Shown: in pieces, positions 10,361-22,300 of the stretch | Layout: the number at the start of each line of letters is the position of its first letter | How positions within the stretch are numbered: position 1 is the first letter of the stretch | Assembly (NCBI RefSeq): GCF_030272615.1 | Contig: NC_081411.1 | Span: 159,789,471 to 159,853,470 of the forward strand | Reading direction: 5' to 3' | DNA: 64,000 bases | Source of the DNA: Cryptomeria japonica | Taxonomy: Eukaryota; Streptophyta; Pinopsida; Cupressales; Cupressaceae | Translations under genes and position numbers: made by a program | Notes under the pieces: generated by a model | Database searches by the model: none | The model's input: the letters and a program-made list of their open reading frames with translations, nothing else | What the model was told of the DNA's origin: nothing

Positions 10361-13300
10361 GTCTGTTAAAAATCTGTACCTAATTATATTGAATATAAAT
10401 GTCTCTATGCATGCTTGTGAATATAAATTTTACATTTAAGTACCAAGGTAGTGTCCAGAAGACTGCATTGTATTCCTTTATACTTCCACGTCATAAAAAA
10501 GATATCAGAGATTTGATTCCAGTATAAGATGCTTTGGTCAGAGTGGTGACTACTCTACTTCTTTGAGTGAGATGCATACCAGCAGCCTTTTATAATTTTG
10601 AGCTTGATATCGTGGGTTTTAAAAAGGAATGGTATTTTAAAGGTCTACAATACCTTACACATTGTGCAGCTAACTGTGCTTATATTTTTGAGCTTGGGAT
10701 TGTGGGCTAAAACAGAAAATATACCTTTAAGGTTTAAGATACCTTACACACTTTGTACCTCACTGTGCTTATATGACATGGTAGCTTACAACATACAAGA
10801 CTATTTAGCTCACCTGATCGTGCTTAGACTATGCATTGCCAATACCCTGCCCCCTCAGGATCTGAATCTCTTCCTCACTCACTCAAGCAAAAGGTCCTAT
10901 GTGGGTCTTACACTGTGTTGTGCGTTGCACACGCCCCCTGTCGCCGACAGGGTCCCCCTTTCCATGGTTTGAGTTTTTTGATCGTCATCCCGAGAATCGA
11001 ATCAGAGTTTCTCGTGTCTCCTCGAGCGAGTTCGTGATCAGTCCGTAAGCTGATCAACGTTGGAGTAATGAACCAATGAGCCCTTTTGACTGATCTGGCT
11101 TTCGGGCGTAAATACCGAGAGTTTGTTCCAAAATTTCAAAACTTAACGCAATACAAGCATCTTTTCGGACTTCAGGTCCGAACTTGGCGAAAGTCAAGAT
11201 CAACAAAGTTAAGTTTTAAAACGTTGTGCACTCCCCCCTTTTTGGATGTAAGCATCCGAAGGTGAAAATTCAAAAAAATTTGAAAGCATAAGGTGGCAAT
11301 CGCATTCCGGACCCTAGGTCCGAAATTTCCAAAAAATTAAAGTTTCAAAACATAACACTACCCAACAACGTTTTCGGACCTTAGGTCCGAATTTTAGTGA
11401 AGGTTAAGTTTAAAACACAGTGCAATAGTATACTTCGGACCCCCGTGTCCGAATAACACAAGCTGTTAAGTTCTAAAAAAAACATATCAAACAGCGTCTT
11501 CGGACCCTAGGCTCCGAAAAGAGACAAAGTTAAAGTTTTTTTTAGCAACGTCAAAAAACCACGTTTCGGACCCCCGCGTCCGAATATCGACCAAAGGCGA
11601 AGTTGAAGTTTTAAAAAGAAAAAAAAAAAAACGCACATCACCGCATTTCGGACCCTAAGCTCCGAAAAAGGCAAAGAGAAGTTTTAAAACATTGTGCGAA
11701 CACCGCATTTCGGACCTTAAGCTCCGAACTTCAACAAAGTGAAGTTTTAAAAGTTAAAGCATTGTGCGAACATCGCATTTCGGACCTTAAGCTCCGAACT
11801 TCAACAAAGTGAAGTTTTAAAAGTTAAAGCATTGTGCGAACATCGCATTTCGGACCCTAAGCTCCGAAAAAGGGAAAGTGAAGTTTTAAAAGTTTTAAAA
11901 CATTGTGCGAACACCGCATTTCGGACCCTAAGCTCCGAAAAAGGCAAAGAGAAGTTTTAAAACATTGTGCGAACACCGCATTTCGGACCTTAAGCTCCGA
12001 ACTTCAACAAAGTGAAGTTTTAAAAGTTTTAAAACATTGTGCGAACACCGCATTTCGGACCCTAAGCTCCGAAAAAGGCAAAGAGAAGTTAAAGCATTGT
12101 GCGAACATCGCATTTCGGACCCTAAGCTCCGAAAAAGGGAAAGTGAAGTTTTAAAAGTTAAAGCATTGTGCGAACATCGCATTTCGGACCCTAAGCTCCG
12201 AAAGGGCAAAGTGAAAGTTTAAAAACGAAACAGGGCGCGATTATCGTTTTCGGACCCTAAGCCTCGAGCGCCGGCGAAAGTCGAGGAAATTAACACTGTG
12301 CGATCGCATTTCGGACTTTAGGTCCGAACCAAAACGAGGGCAAAGCCGAGTTTAAAATCCAACGCATCTCCTCTTCGGGCTAAAGATCCGAACTTTGGCA
12401 CGCGAAGGCACAGTTTGTAACACAAGGCCAGGGCAAGCAGAAAACGCAGAAAACGAAGTCCTAAAAGAAAGCGAAGTTTTAGCGTAGAAGGCACAGTTTT
12501 GACAGCGCAAACCACACCCCTTACCCCAGGTCCGAAGTCCGCGAAGGCTAAATCAAGAAGCCTCCAATTTGTCAAAATTCAAAGAATGCGATTCAAAATT
12601 TGAAAGAACTCTTAAATCCGAAAACAAGGAGGTAAGACACCGCATCATCCTCCCATCAACCATTTAAAATTCAGGTTGCTAGGCACAGAACCATGTGAAA
12701 TTGATAAATCCTCTTTCATCCTCCAAACCGCGAAAATTTAAACAGGAAGGATAACCGTTGGGATTCAAATTTTGCAGGATCATCCGCTCGCCCCGCGCAA
12801 CAAGGTCGGGCAATCACCTATCATTCGCTCCAATCAGGTAAGTACGCCTTATCGCGTACGGTCATTTAAAATGTATGAATCAAATAAGCAAATACGCAAA
12901 ATTTGAAATGCTTAGAGTCTGCATCTCCGTTATGCGAACATCCAAAATTTAGGACTTATTCCCGGAGTTTGGCCGAAAACTGCATCTCTTTTCAAAATTC
13001 TCATGTTTTGCCTTTGTTAAAATTAATCCAAAAAATTCGAGAGTAAGAATGCTTAGTCATAAATCTTCAGGAATATGATGCTGTAGAAGTTAATCAGATT
13101 GTTAGCCCAGAGTGATATTTAAACTAATCTCGGTCTGTTGAAACACTTCTGTTATTATCTAACCCGCATCGTCATTCTCGTGTCACCTTGTAATCCGTGT
13201 CTGGCTGTGCAGGATAAATGCCTAAATCAGCGGCAGAATCATCAAAAACACCCGTTGCAGCAGAAACCTCACGAGCATCCAAATCAGACATCCCACGGAA

Positions 13301-16300
13301 AGTTGAAAGAATGAAGTATCAGTATCAGAGGGGAGGGTTAAGAGAGTCAAAGGTCCAGAGTATCTGGGACAACATTGGTGACACCGACCTTGGCCACATT
13401 GATATTCAGGATTTCAGGGATCGGGTCTTCTCACCCAATGCATATGGCAGGCCTAGGCAAATGCTGGAAAGTGGCATCGCCCAAGCAGCAGGTTTTCCTC
13501 CAGCAATCCAGAACTATGAATTAGTAGTGGAAGCTGCTCGACATTACGAGCCAAAGTCCAGATTAGTGCTTCTGGAAGATATCACTATTGCCGACTTCTC
13601 CCCTGAGGCTATCGGCGATGCATTTGATATCCCCTTTCCAAATAATCCCATAGCTACAACAATGGACGAGGCACAGGGGGCGTATGATATGAACCCAGCT
13701 CGATGCAGGGCACTAATTAACGAAGAATGGTTCAAAGAAAAAAGGCCTTCAAGCACCAGGATTGTGAAAAAGACCCCCAGAAGTGACTTTCATAATGAAC
13801 ATGGCGATATGGTCACCTTACTTAGCCGAGTCATGGGACTCCCTAAGTCCAACTACTTTGAAGAATGGATGTTCTATTTTACAGAACAGGTCTTTGCCGG
13901 AAAGTCTAAGTTTGACTGGGCTCAGATCATAAGTGATAACATCCACGCTCAGCTGATTGAGCTTGAGACAAAGAAGTATTTCACCATGACCTCCTATTTG
14001 GTCTATATGTTCGCAAAGAACCAGCCACTGCCAGGATTAATAATGAAAGGTGAGATCGGGAATGGGCCTGGTCAGGTAAAGGTTTATGATTGCTACCCGC
14101 AGCTGCACTACCAGGATATAGCTCAAAGGGAAAAGAGCAGCCCGGCTTACGCGGTTGGACAGTACGAACGTGTCAACGACGCCTTCACAATGCGCCTAAT
14201 CAGGCTAATGCAGGGAGGGTTACACATAAGGCTCTCGGAGCAAGCTACCATTTTAGTGCAGAGGTATGGGGCCTGGTTTATTCAGTTCCCAAGATTCTCC
14301 TACATCCGAATTGCTGGCTTCGAAGGTGCCCCCCTTCGACTTCCGCGGTACCCAACCGATAAAGTAGTCCTCATGGAAGTGGCAAGGCAATCACGCCCTG
14401 CCGGCATATTATTACGAGAAAGCAAGCAAGCTGGATTCGCATTTCCAATGATCATAGGCAACCATGATGTCCAATTGAGAACTCCCACCCTAGCAGAAGA
14501 GTCCCTTGCAGAGCTAGCCTCTTATGGCCTACAGGAACATTTCCCAAGAAAATGTTTTGATCATGACAATTTGGCAAAGAGAGCTTACGGTAGGCGCTAC
14601 AGAGCAAAGGAGTCAATTGAAGATTACTGGAAAAATTGCTCCGATGACTACGAAGTCAGGCGACGGGAATATTCTAGATTGAGTGTGCAGCAAATGCGAC
14701 TCTTTGAGTACCGTCGGGTCCCGGATCAGCTCACAGACTCGGGGAATTGTCTCCAAGTCCGGGAATTCGAAGCAGTGAGGCATCTCTTGCCAGGCGTTGA
14801 TTGGTCTCAAGACCCAATCACGGATTTCGAAGCAGTCATGGCAGCCCCGACAAGATACACAGATCAATGGTTACAACACCAGATCGAGAGGCTAGTCCAT
14901 GAAGGGGTCCAGTTTACTTACCATCTGATGGGCAATTTCGACTCTCAGTCTTCCGAAGATGAAAGGACATCAGCTGAAAAACCAGAGAAAAGGAAGAAAA
15001 CTAAGGCTTGCAGAGGGACTCGGACGTCCAAGAGAACAAGGAGGGAGAAGATTCCCATAAGAAGGCCAGAGACCACTTCATCTTCAGACCCCAGTTCGCC
15101 CGATGGTGCCATAGATTTGGATTGCATACCTGCTCCGCCTTCCCAGAGCGACATAGAGGCATTCCAAGCCAATGATCCTCCTGCTCCAGATATGCCGGAC
15201 ACCGAGCAAAAGGGCCCCAATCCGACTAAGCCGGGTGACCAGATAGAGGAAGGAGAAATCCCATCCACCCAGGGGATCGAAGTGCATGAACCTACCCAGC
15301 AGAGCCGCCATGAATTACTACTCCTCCATGCAGCCAAGGACGACTCAACTGTCGAAGGGGAACAAAGAACAGACGAGATCCATGAGCTCGAGGGAACCAA
15401 GGAGCCACCATCACAGGAAGATATCAGACAATTATTCAGTGAGATAGGGGAGAACTCAGATGCAAACAAAGAGCTTCCTCCTTCTTCCACCCCTCCGATG
15501 GCGGGACAGCTGTTAATTTGTGATCAGCCAGTTGAAAGTATGGGAGCACAAGGTGCTAACTTAACCCTATCCTCAACCCAGACGGTGCCTCAAGAGTGGC
15601 TGATCGCCAGAGCTCAGCGTAGAGCCGCCACCAAGGCGCCCATCGATCTTGAAGACATCTTCTCACGAATGGATCAAACAAAAGCAAAAGGGAAGAAGAA
15701 ACCGAGAACATACTCTAAGATAACCAAGGATGGGCAAAGGAACCGCACTCTTCATATTGCTACCCCGCCCGTAAACAAGCTAGCAGATCAAATAACCCTG
15801 GCAGATTATAGCATTACGACTGTCCCCATCGGACGAGCTACAAAAGAGCAAGAAAAGGAGGAATTTAAGGACTCGGTGCAAAACATACTCAGACAGCTCG
15901 AGGAAATCACGGCTGAAAAGGACATGTATCGAGCCCGTGCTGAACAAGCTGAGGGATACATCGATAAGCTCCTACGGCCACTACACAACCCCTCTGAATC
16001 CCATATTCCCCCAATGGCATTGGCGCAGAGGACCACAACTGAATTTGAAGGAATCCGGGATACCGCAAAGGCCGTTAAGGAATGGGTGCAAGACATCAAG
16101 AAAAAGGGAGAACGGATCCTCAAAGAAGTAAAGGAAATGGCTCTCCATCGAGAGCTCACTCTCGTCAGGTTGTTGGAAGTAAAGAGAGAATCCCTTCACA
16201 TGCATGAAGTAGCGGCCTCTACCCTTCCCCTCCTAAGAGCTCTTTTCTGGACACATACACAAATTCCCACACTGCCTGACATCTTGAGTCCCCATAGCAT

Positions 16301-19300
16301 CAGTGTTCTCAAGGAATGGTATTGGACCGTCACCATGAAGAACGATGCCCAGGAAATTATTGACAAAGAAAATGACCTGTCCGACAGTGTAATCCGGCCG
16401 GATTGGGAGGGAAGATTGGGAGCAGATAAGGCTTCTTATTCCATTGAAGACTTAAGTTTTGCTGGTCAGTTCCATTCAGACATATTATGCTTCGAGCGTA
16501 ATCGCTCCAGCTGGAAGGACGGTTTAAGGCACGTGGACCAGTATCTCGAAGGCATGCAATACAAAATTCGCCACCCTCCCATGCCCCCTTTTAATCCCCT
16601 CTTCCAATTATGCATCGAGTTTCAGGAATATGTCCGCGAGGAACGAGCAGCAGGTCGTGATTTATGGCGAGAATACCTGCATGGCGAAGACCAGTTTCTG
16701 CAAAAGGAATGTGAAACCAGAATAGAGAAAGCAGTTTCTCAAAAATGCTTTTTTCCCTCCAAGTCTTAAAAAGTGCACTTTTGTCCCAAAAGGGTGACAG
16801 TTGACTTTTGGTCAACATATTGTAAAGTTTTTTGTGCACCTCCCCTTTTTGGATTATTTCAAAGTTGTAATTATCCTTTGGTAGTTATTGCTCCTTTTGA
16901 GTAGTTGTAGATATTTATCTCCCTATTTATGAGTGTGGGTCCCTCTTTTTGTAAGGATGAATCTGGGCCACTTGTTTAGATTAGATCTTGGCCATTCATC
17001 CATTTTTGGAAACCTATTTAAGGGGACTGGTTTTCCCTCATTTAAGAGGAAGTTCTTGAATTGTTGCGAAAGCTCTGAAGAAATTTTGCAGGAATTAATA
17101 CAATGGATTGAAATTACCTTCAAATTTCCTTGTGAGTGCATGGTCTCCTTCTTCATTTAAATTAGAAAGCTTTTAATTATGTCTGTTCATTTTACACAGC
17201 AGTTCTTACCAAGCATCTGATAGAATCTCCACAGTCCATACCATTAGAGGATAGCTGATTGCTTTTCTTTCCTTTCTGCATGGTTAATCTGGGCTATTTT
17301 ATGATTCAGTTCGATTATCAAAAGTACACATATCATGAATATAGAAGTTCTAATATTGTATTTGGTAATATGAAAATCTGGTTTCTCCTTTGAAGATTGC
17401 ACTAAGTTTATGCAAACATTGTGTCTGAATGACTGATGATGCTTAACCTGGTTTCCTGGAGGTGTCTGTCTGCTTGGGTAAATCTGTTGTCCTAGTTAAT
17501 ATTTACTGTTCTCTCTCTCTACCCTTCCTTTCTTTTCCCCCAATTTTATCCCTTTTTTTTAGAAATCCAGTCTTGCTAAATCAGCTTCAAATAAATCAAC
17601 ATCACCTGAAAGAAAACCAAAAGAGGTCCTTGGGAATTCGCATATGAAATTACTAATCAAACGTAAGCCCCCTTGTGTTTCTAGCATAAACACATAAAGC
17701 CACTGAGAGATCCCGCAGTCAAGACCTGACAAAAGAAACCTTGAGGTAGTCTCCTTTGATCAAACTTAGAAAACAGCATTAGAGACTTCCTTATCTCAAG
17801 AGAGAGTAGGATAATCAGTCGGCTATTCTATTCTGCGTTGGCCGTATGGAGTTTGCAGCAATGCGATTTCAGACACGTCAACACACTGGCATGCCCAAAC
17901 ATTAACCAACTCTTATCATAACGTATTTGTTCAAATCTTGGCCGCAGAGACCTTTTTAGAGTAGTCTATACACACTGGTTACCAGATGCTGACAATCCTG
18001 GAAACATGGTGAGTACATCTAATCACAGGAGGAGTCATCTCATGCCCAGGAATAATAAAATCCCACCATTATTATTTCTAATTTTTCCTTTACAGACGCT
18101 ACTCCATGTTTTTCATACACGGAGTTGGTATGCCCATTTAGGGCTCAGGCTGAGACTCGGTCAATGTTTTTTAAGCAAAACGTGGCAAATTAAATTCATC
18201 AAAAGTCAATCAAGATGCTATAAACGTGCTGTTCTTTTGCATTTTTTGCAGAAAAGAAGTTTAGATGTTAATATAGGGGAAAAAATCAGCAGCTTATCGC
18301 ATATTATGGTTTTAGAAAAAATACCTATTCTTTTAGGTGATCCATAAACTAGGATGGATATGCCATTCTATAGCTTCACAAATTACAGACAAAATAGAAT
18401 TGAAGTAATGTGACATTTTAAAACGAACAAGTGAGCATGAGGGAATAAGAACTAGCAATAAATGATTGGAAGACACAAGGATTACCTTGGAGAAACTTGA
18501 TTTCCAGGGAAAAGCTATAGCAAGTGTGAGGTCTAATGGCCTTCTCATCCATTATCTCCAAATGATTGCAATATTAGGCCTCTTGGTTATACAACAAGAA
18601 AGAACATGCAGTGTCATGCTCCTAAGATCAGTCGTTAACTCTCACACTTCCCTCTTTGTTTTGCTACAGCCTAGTTATGGTCAGGATTTCTCACTCAAGG
18701 ACCGATTTCTTCAATTTTTTATCACCTATACATCTCTTGGGATGCTTTGGATAGCTTATTTTCAAAGTTACCCCGAGTTTCCAGGACGGGGACGGCAGGG
18801 GACGGCGGGACGCGTTTCCGGGACAGCAAATTTGACGGCAAAGGGGACGGCAAAGGGGACGGCTATATAAAATATAGGAAAAATTTAAAATATATAGGAA
18901 AATTTCAAAATTCTAAATGTTCATATGAAAACATGGATAAAGCATGCATACATACATTATATTCATATGAAAACAATAAAACATGGATATAGCATGTGTA
19001 TGATACTATGAAAAGTTGAAAACATTTTAGAATGTAAATTCTGAACATACAACATTGTTAATACTCAATAAACAATATGCAATTATGCATTCATAAATCA
19101 GAATTTCAATTCATTCACATTGTCAATATGCATATCAATAGACTCAGAGGTTAAATTTTTCCTACTTCTATCGATGCAGTTTCCCCCCATATTTTTCAAC
19201 GGGGGTTTGGGGGCAGCGCCCCCAAGGTGGGGTCAAGGGGCAGCGCCCCTTGTGCGCTCCCTGTCGCGATACAGGGCGGGGTCGAGGGGCAGCGCCCCGT

Positions 19301-22300
19301 GAGGCCAAAATAACTTATTCTTTAATAAAGGCGTTGGGTGTTATTTTTCTATTGACTCGCCGAGTTTGGAGATTTTCTAATCTCTGTGTCAAAATGCCCA
19401 AAGGCTACACTGCTGCCATATAGTTTCATTGTCAAAATTATGAATTAAATTAATGTTATCTTTTAATTTTTTTTTAATTTTTAATAACAATTTGAATTAA
19501 TAAGGGGCCTCTATTAGAAAATTAAAATTTAAATAAAAAATAAAAAATACAACTTTTTAAATTTTTTTAATATTTTTTAAGGGCCTTAGAATGGGGGACG
19601 TCTGGCCGTCCCCGGGACGGATTGGGGACGTCCCAGCCGTCCCCAGCCATCCCCGGGACGTACGGACGTCCCCCAGAGCTAGGGCAGGCGTCCCCCCGTT
19701 TCGGGGATGTCCCCTCAAAAAACAGGGCAATTTGGGGACGGGGGGAAATGTCCCCTGGCCGTCCCCAAGTCCCCTCGTGGCTTGAACAAAATTTGGAAAC
19801 ATCCAAAGAAAGGGACAACTGAAGAATTTGGAACACTGGCTTTTTTTTTTGTCATGGGATGAAATCACACTTTCATCAGACTGACAGTTGTGAAACTGCT
19901 GTTAAGAAATCACATCAGTGGTTGCGAAATTGCTTCCATGAAACCCCATTATGGTGAAACTACCACTACAAAACCTCTCCTTCAATTCTCTTTTTGTTCC
20001 CCATCTTTTGTAAGTTGTAACTTTTGCATATGAATTCAAAATGAAGTGTCTTTTTATGAATGTGCATACCTTTTTGGATAAGAATTTGAATATGTAACAA
20101 TATTCAACTTTGGGCGCTACTAAAGTTCTTTTTGACATTCTTTATCATAGAGTCAGTGCGAAGATCTCACGTTTCAATCCAGTTATAGATCATTAGGTGT
20201 TTTATCATTGGATGGTGGGGTCTCTAATTTTGTATTTTGCATTGTGTGATCATCATTCATGCTCTCCCAGTCATAACAACAAAAGTTTGTCTTTCCAATT
20301 GTTCCAACCCTGGCTGTCCTGATATGGTAACATAGCATGCCAAGAAAGTCCCCATACTTTTATTGCAAAGACCACAGATAATCTTATTAGTAATTACAAT
20401 TTCTGAGCTGTGACGATTCCAATGGCACAGTTCTGAATTGATTTGCTATGCTTAAATGGTGCTATTGTTAGTTTTTCTTCAATTGTATGCTAAACTTTTT
20501 CTATTCGTTCTTGTTCCCCATCTATCAATGTGTTTGGGAGAACCAGATATCTTCGCTCAGAAAGTCATCTCTTCATTTGGCCATTAGTGTTGGCCGTATT
20601 ATGCATTCTAATCATATCTCAGGGACAGTATAGCCTGTTTGCAATTTTCCCACAAAGATCATTTGTTGTATTTGAGATGACATTCCTTTTGGTAATTTTT
20701 GGCTTTTGACTCTTTGCTTCCTGTTTTCTTTTTTCTTTTTTCTTCCTCCGACTCTTTGATTGACAGATTTTTTGTTGGAGAATTTTCCTTTTGTAATTTA
20801 TTTTCCTTCTATTTTGCTGCTGGTGGTTCCAATTTCATCCAGCCAATGTTCTTTAATTCCTTATTTATGGCACCATTCTTTTGTATTGCATCTGTTTCTC
20901 CTCAAGCACATCTAGTTCTTCCTTCCTTTCAGTAAACAAATGTTTCTTTCCCCTTTACCCGAACCATATTGGCTGATTTTAGTTCGGGACATCCTTTTGT
21001 TTTTGTGCTCTCTAGGATCACACTTTGTGCATAATTTTTAAGTTTGCCTTTGTGGAGAGTCCTACACTTTACATTATGCAATAGGCTGCTCCTTTTGATC
21101 TCTTTGTATTGAGGATTGCGCGTTTCAGGTTTCTATTGCTATTATTCTTTTCATTGTTGGAGTGCTGGTTCCTTCAATCCTTATTACCTCCAATTTTTGT
21201 TTCTTCTTTAATCTTTCAATGGGTCAAGCATCATTCCACTTTTTAGCTGGTTGAGGGATTTGAGCCATTTGACCTTTAGTTTGAGATCCCGTTTGACTTG
21301 ATCTTTAGGTTAAATGAACTATCCTATGTGTCATGAGTCTTGACATCACAAATAATGGAAATCTTTACAAGACATTCATGTTTTGTGTCGGTTTGTTCAA
21401 CATTTTAAAATGATATGTTGCTAGTTTCTTTCTCAGTGTTTTTTCCAATACTTATTGAATATCTTGGCTATCAATTTCTTTTTTAAATAAAGTATTGGGG
21501 CTCTATGTACGGGGCTCCAATCCAACCACATACTAATTTTGCCTATAATTTTTAGTTCTAACCCAAGTTATTGGTCTTGGTATTGGTTTAGATTTGAGGG
21601 TTTGGTTTGTGGGTTTGGTCAATATTTTTTTTTGGGATTGGGTTCGTCCATACAAAAACATCTAAAAATCAGAAATATATACAAATTTGCAGTAGTAATC
21701 AAGTTCAAAATGTTGAAATGTAGCTAGGTCGAATCCCTAGCTTAATTAATTTTAATGTGGCCCTTGGCCTTAAAATTCATTATATTGATGTAATCATTTA
21801 ATGTATAGGGCTGGGCCCAATTTGGATGCTTATGTAACTTGCATATTGATTAATTACATCATGTAATTGGGCTGGGCCCAAATGGAACTTAATGTAACTT
21901 CTGAACATTGAAAGGGTAGGCCCTATTTGGGCGCTCAATTTATGTGACTTGTAATGGTTATGGGGCAAGACCTATCCTTTCTGTAACTTGTAACTCAACA
22001 GGTCGGGCCCTATTGAACATGTAACTTGTAACTTGTAAATTAAATAGGTCAAGGCCTATTTGTAATGCATAGGAAATACATTTGAATTATTGTAACTTGG
22101 CAGCAAAATACACAAGGCCGACCAAGTATTATGTTATGCTTAATCTCCTATATGTAAGTAGACTTGAGGATCACAAACACAATCTAAGCAAGCGAACTTA
22201 TGACTGCTGCTACACAAGGTCTGCTATCTAAGCGAACTAGGTCTGCTACATGATCAACATATGCAACATCAGCGAATCTACAAGTGTGATGAATTTATAC

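Noticed and set aside
10598-10972. 124-codon ORF in intron 1
   Set aside because: Falls on the tandem duplication; no domain and no splice or start support.
11903-12222. Overlapping ORFs on both strands across the hairpin array
   Set aside because: They arise because the repeat period is nearly a multiple of three in places; the peptides are repetitive and occur in several frames.
11150-12400. CRISPR-like regular repeats
   Set aside because: The genome is eukaryotic, spacers are themselves repetitive, and there are no cas genes. The repeats are hairpin units of an element.
14945-15490. 181-codon minus-strand ORF inside the 1183-codon ORF
   Set aside because: Ser/Leu-rich shadow of the acidic Ser/Glu/Pro segment on the + strand.
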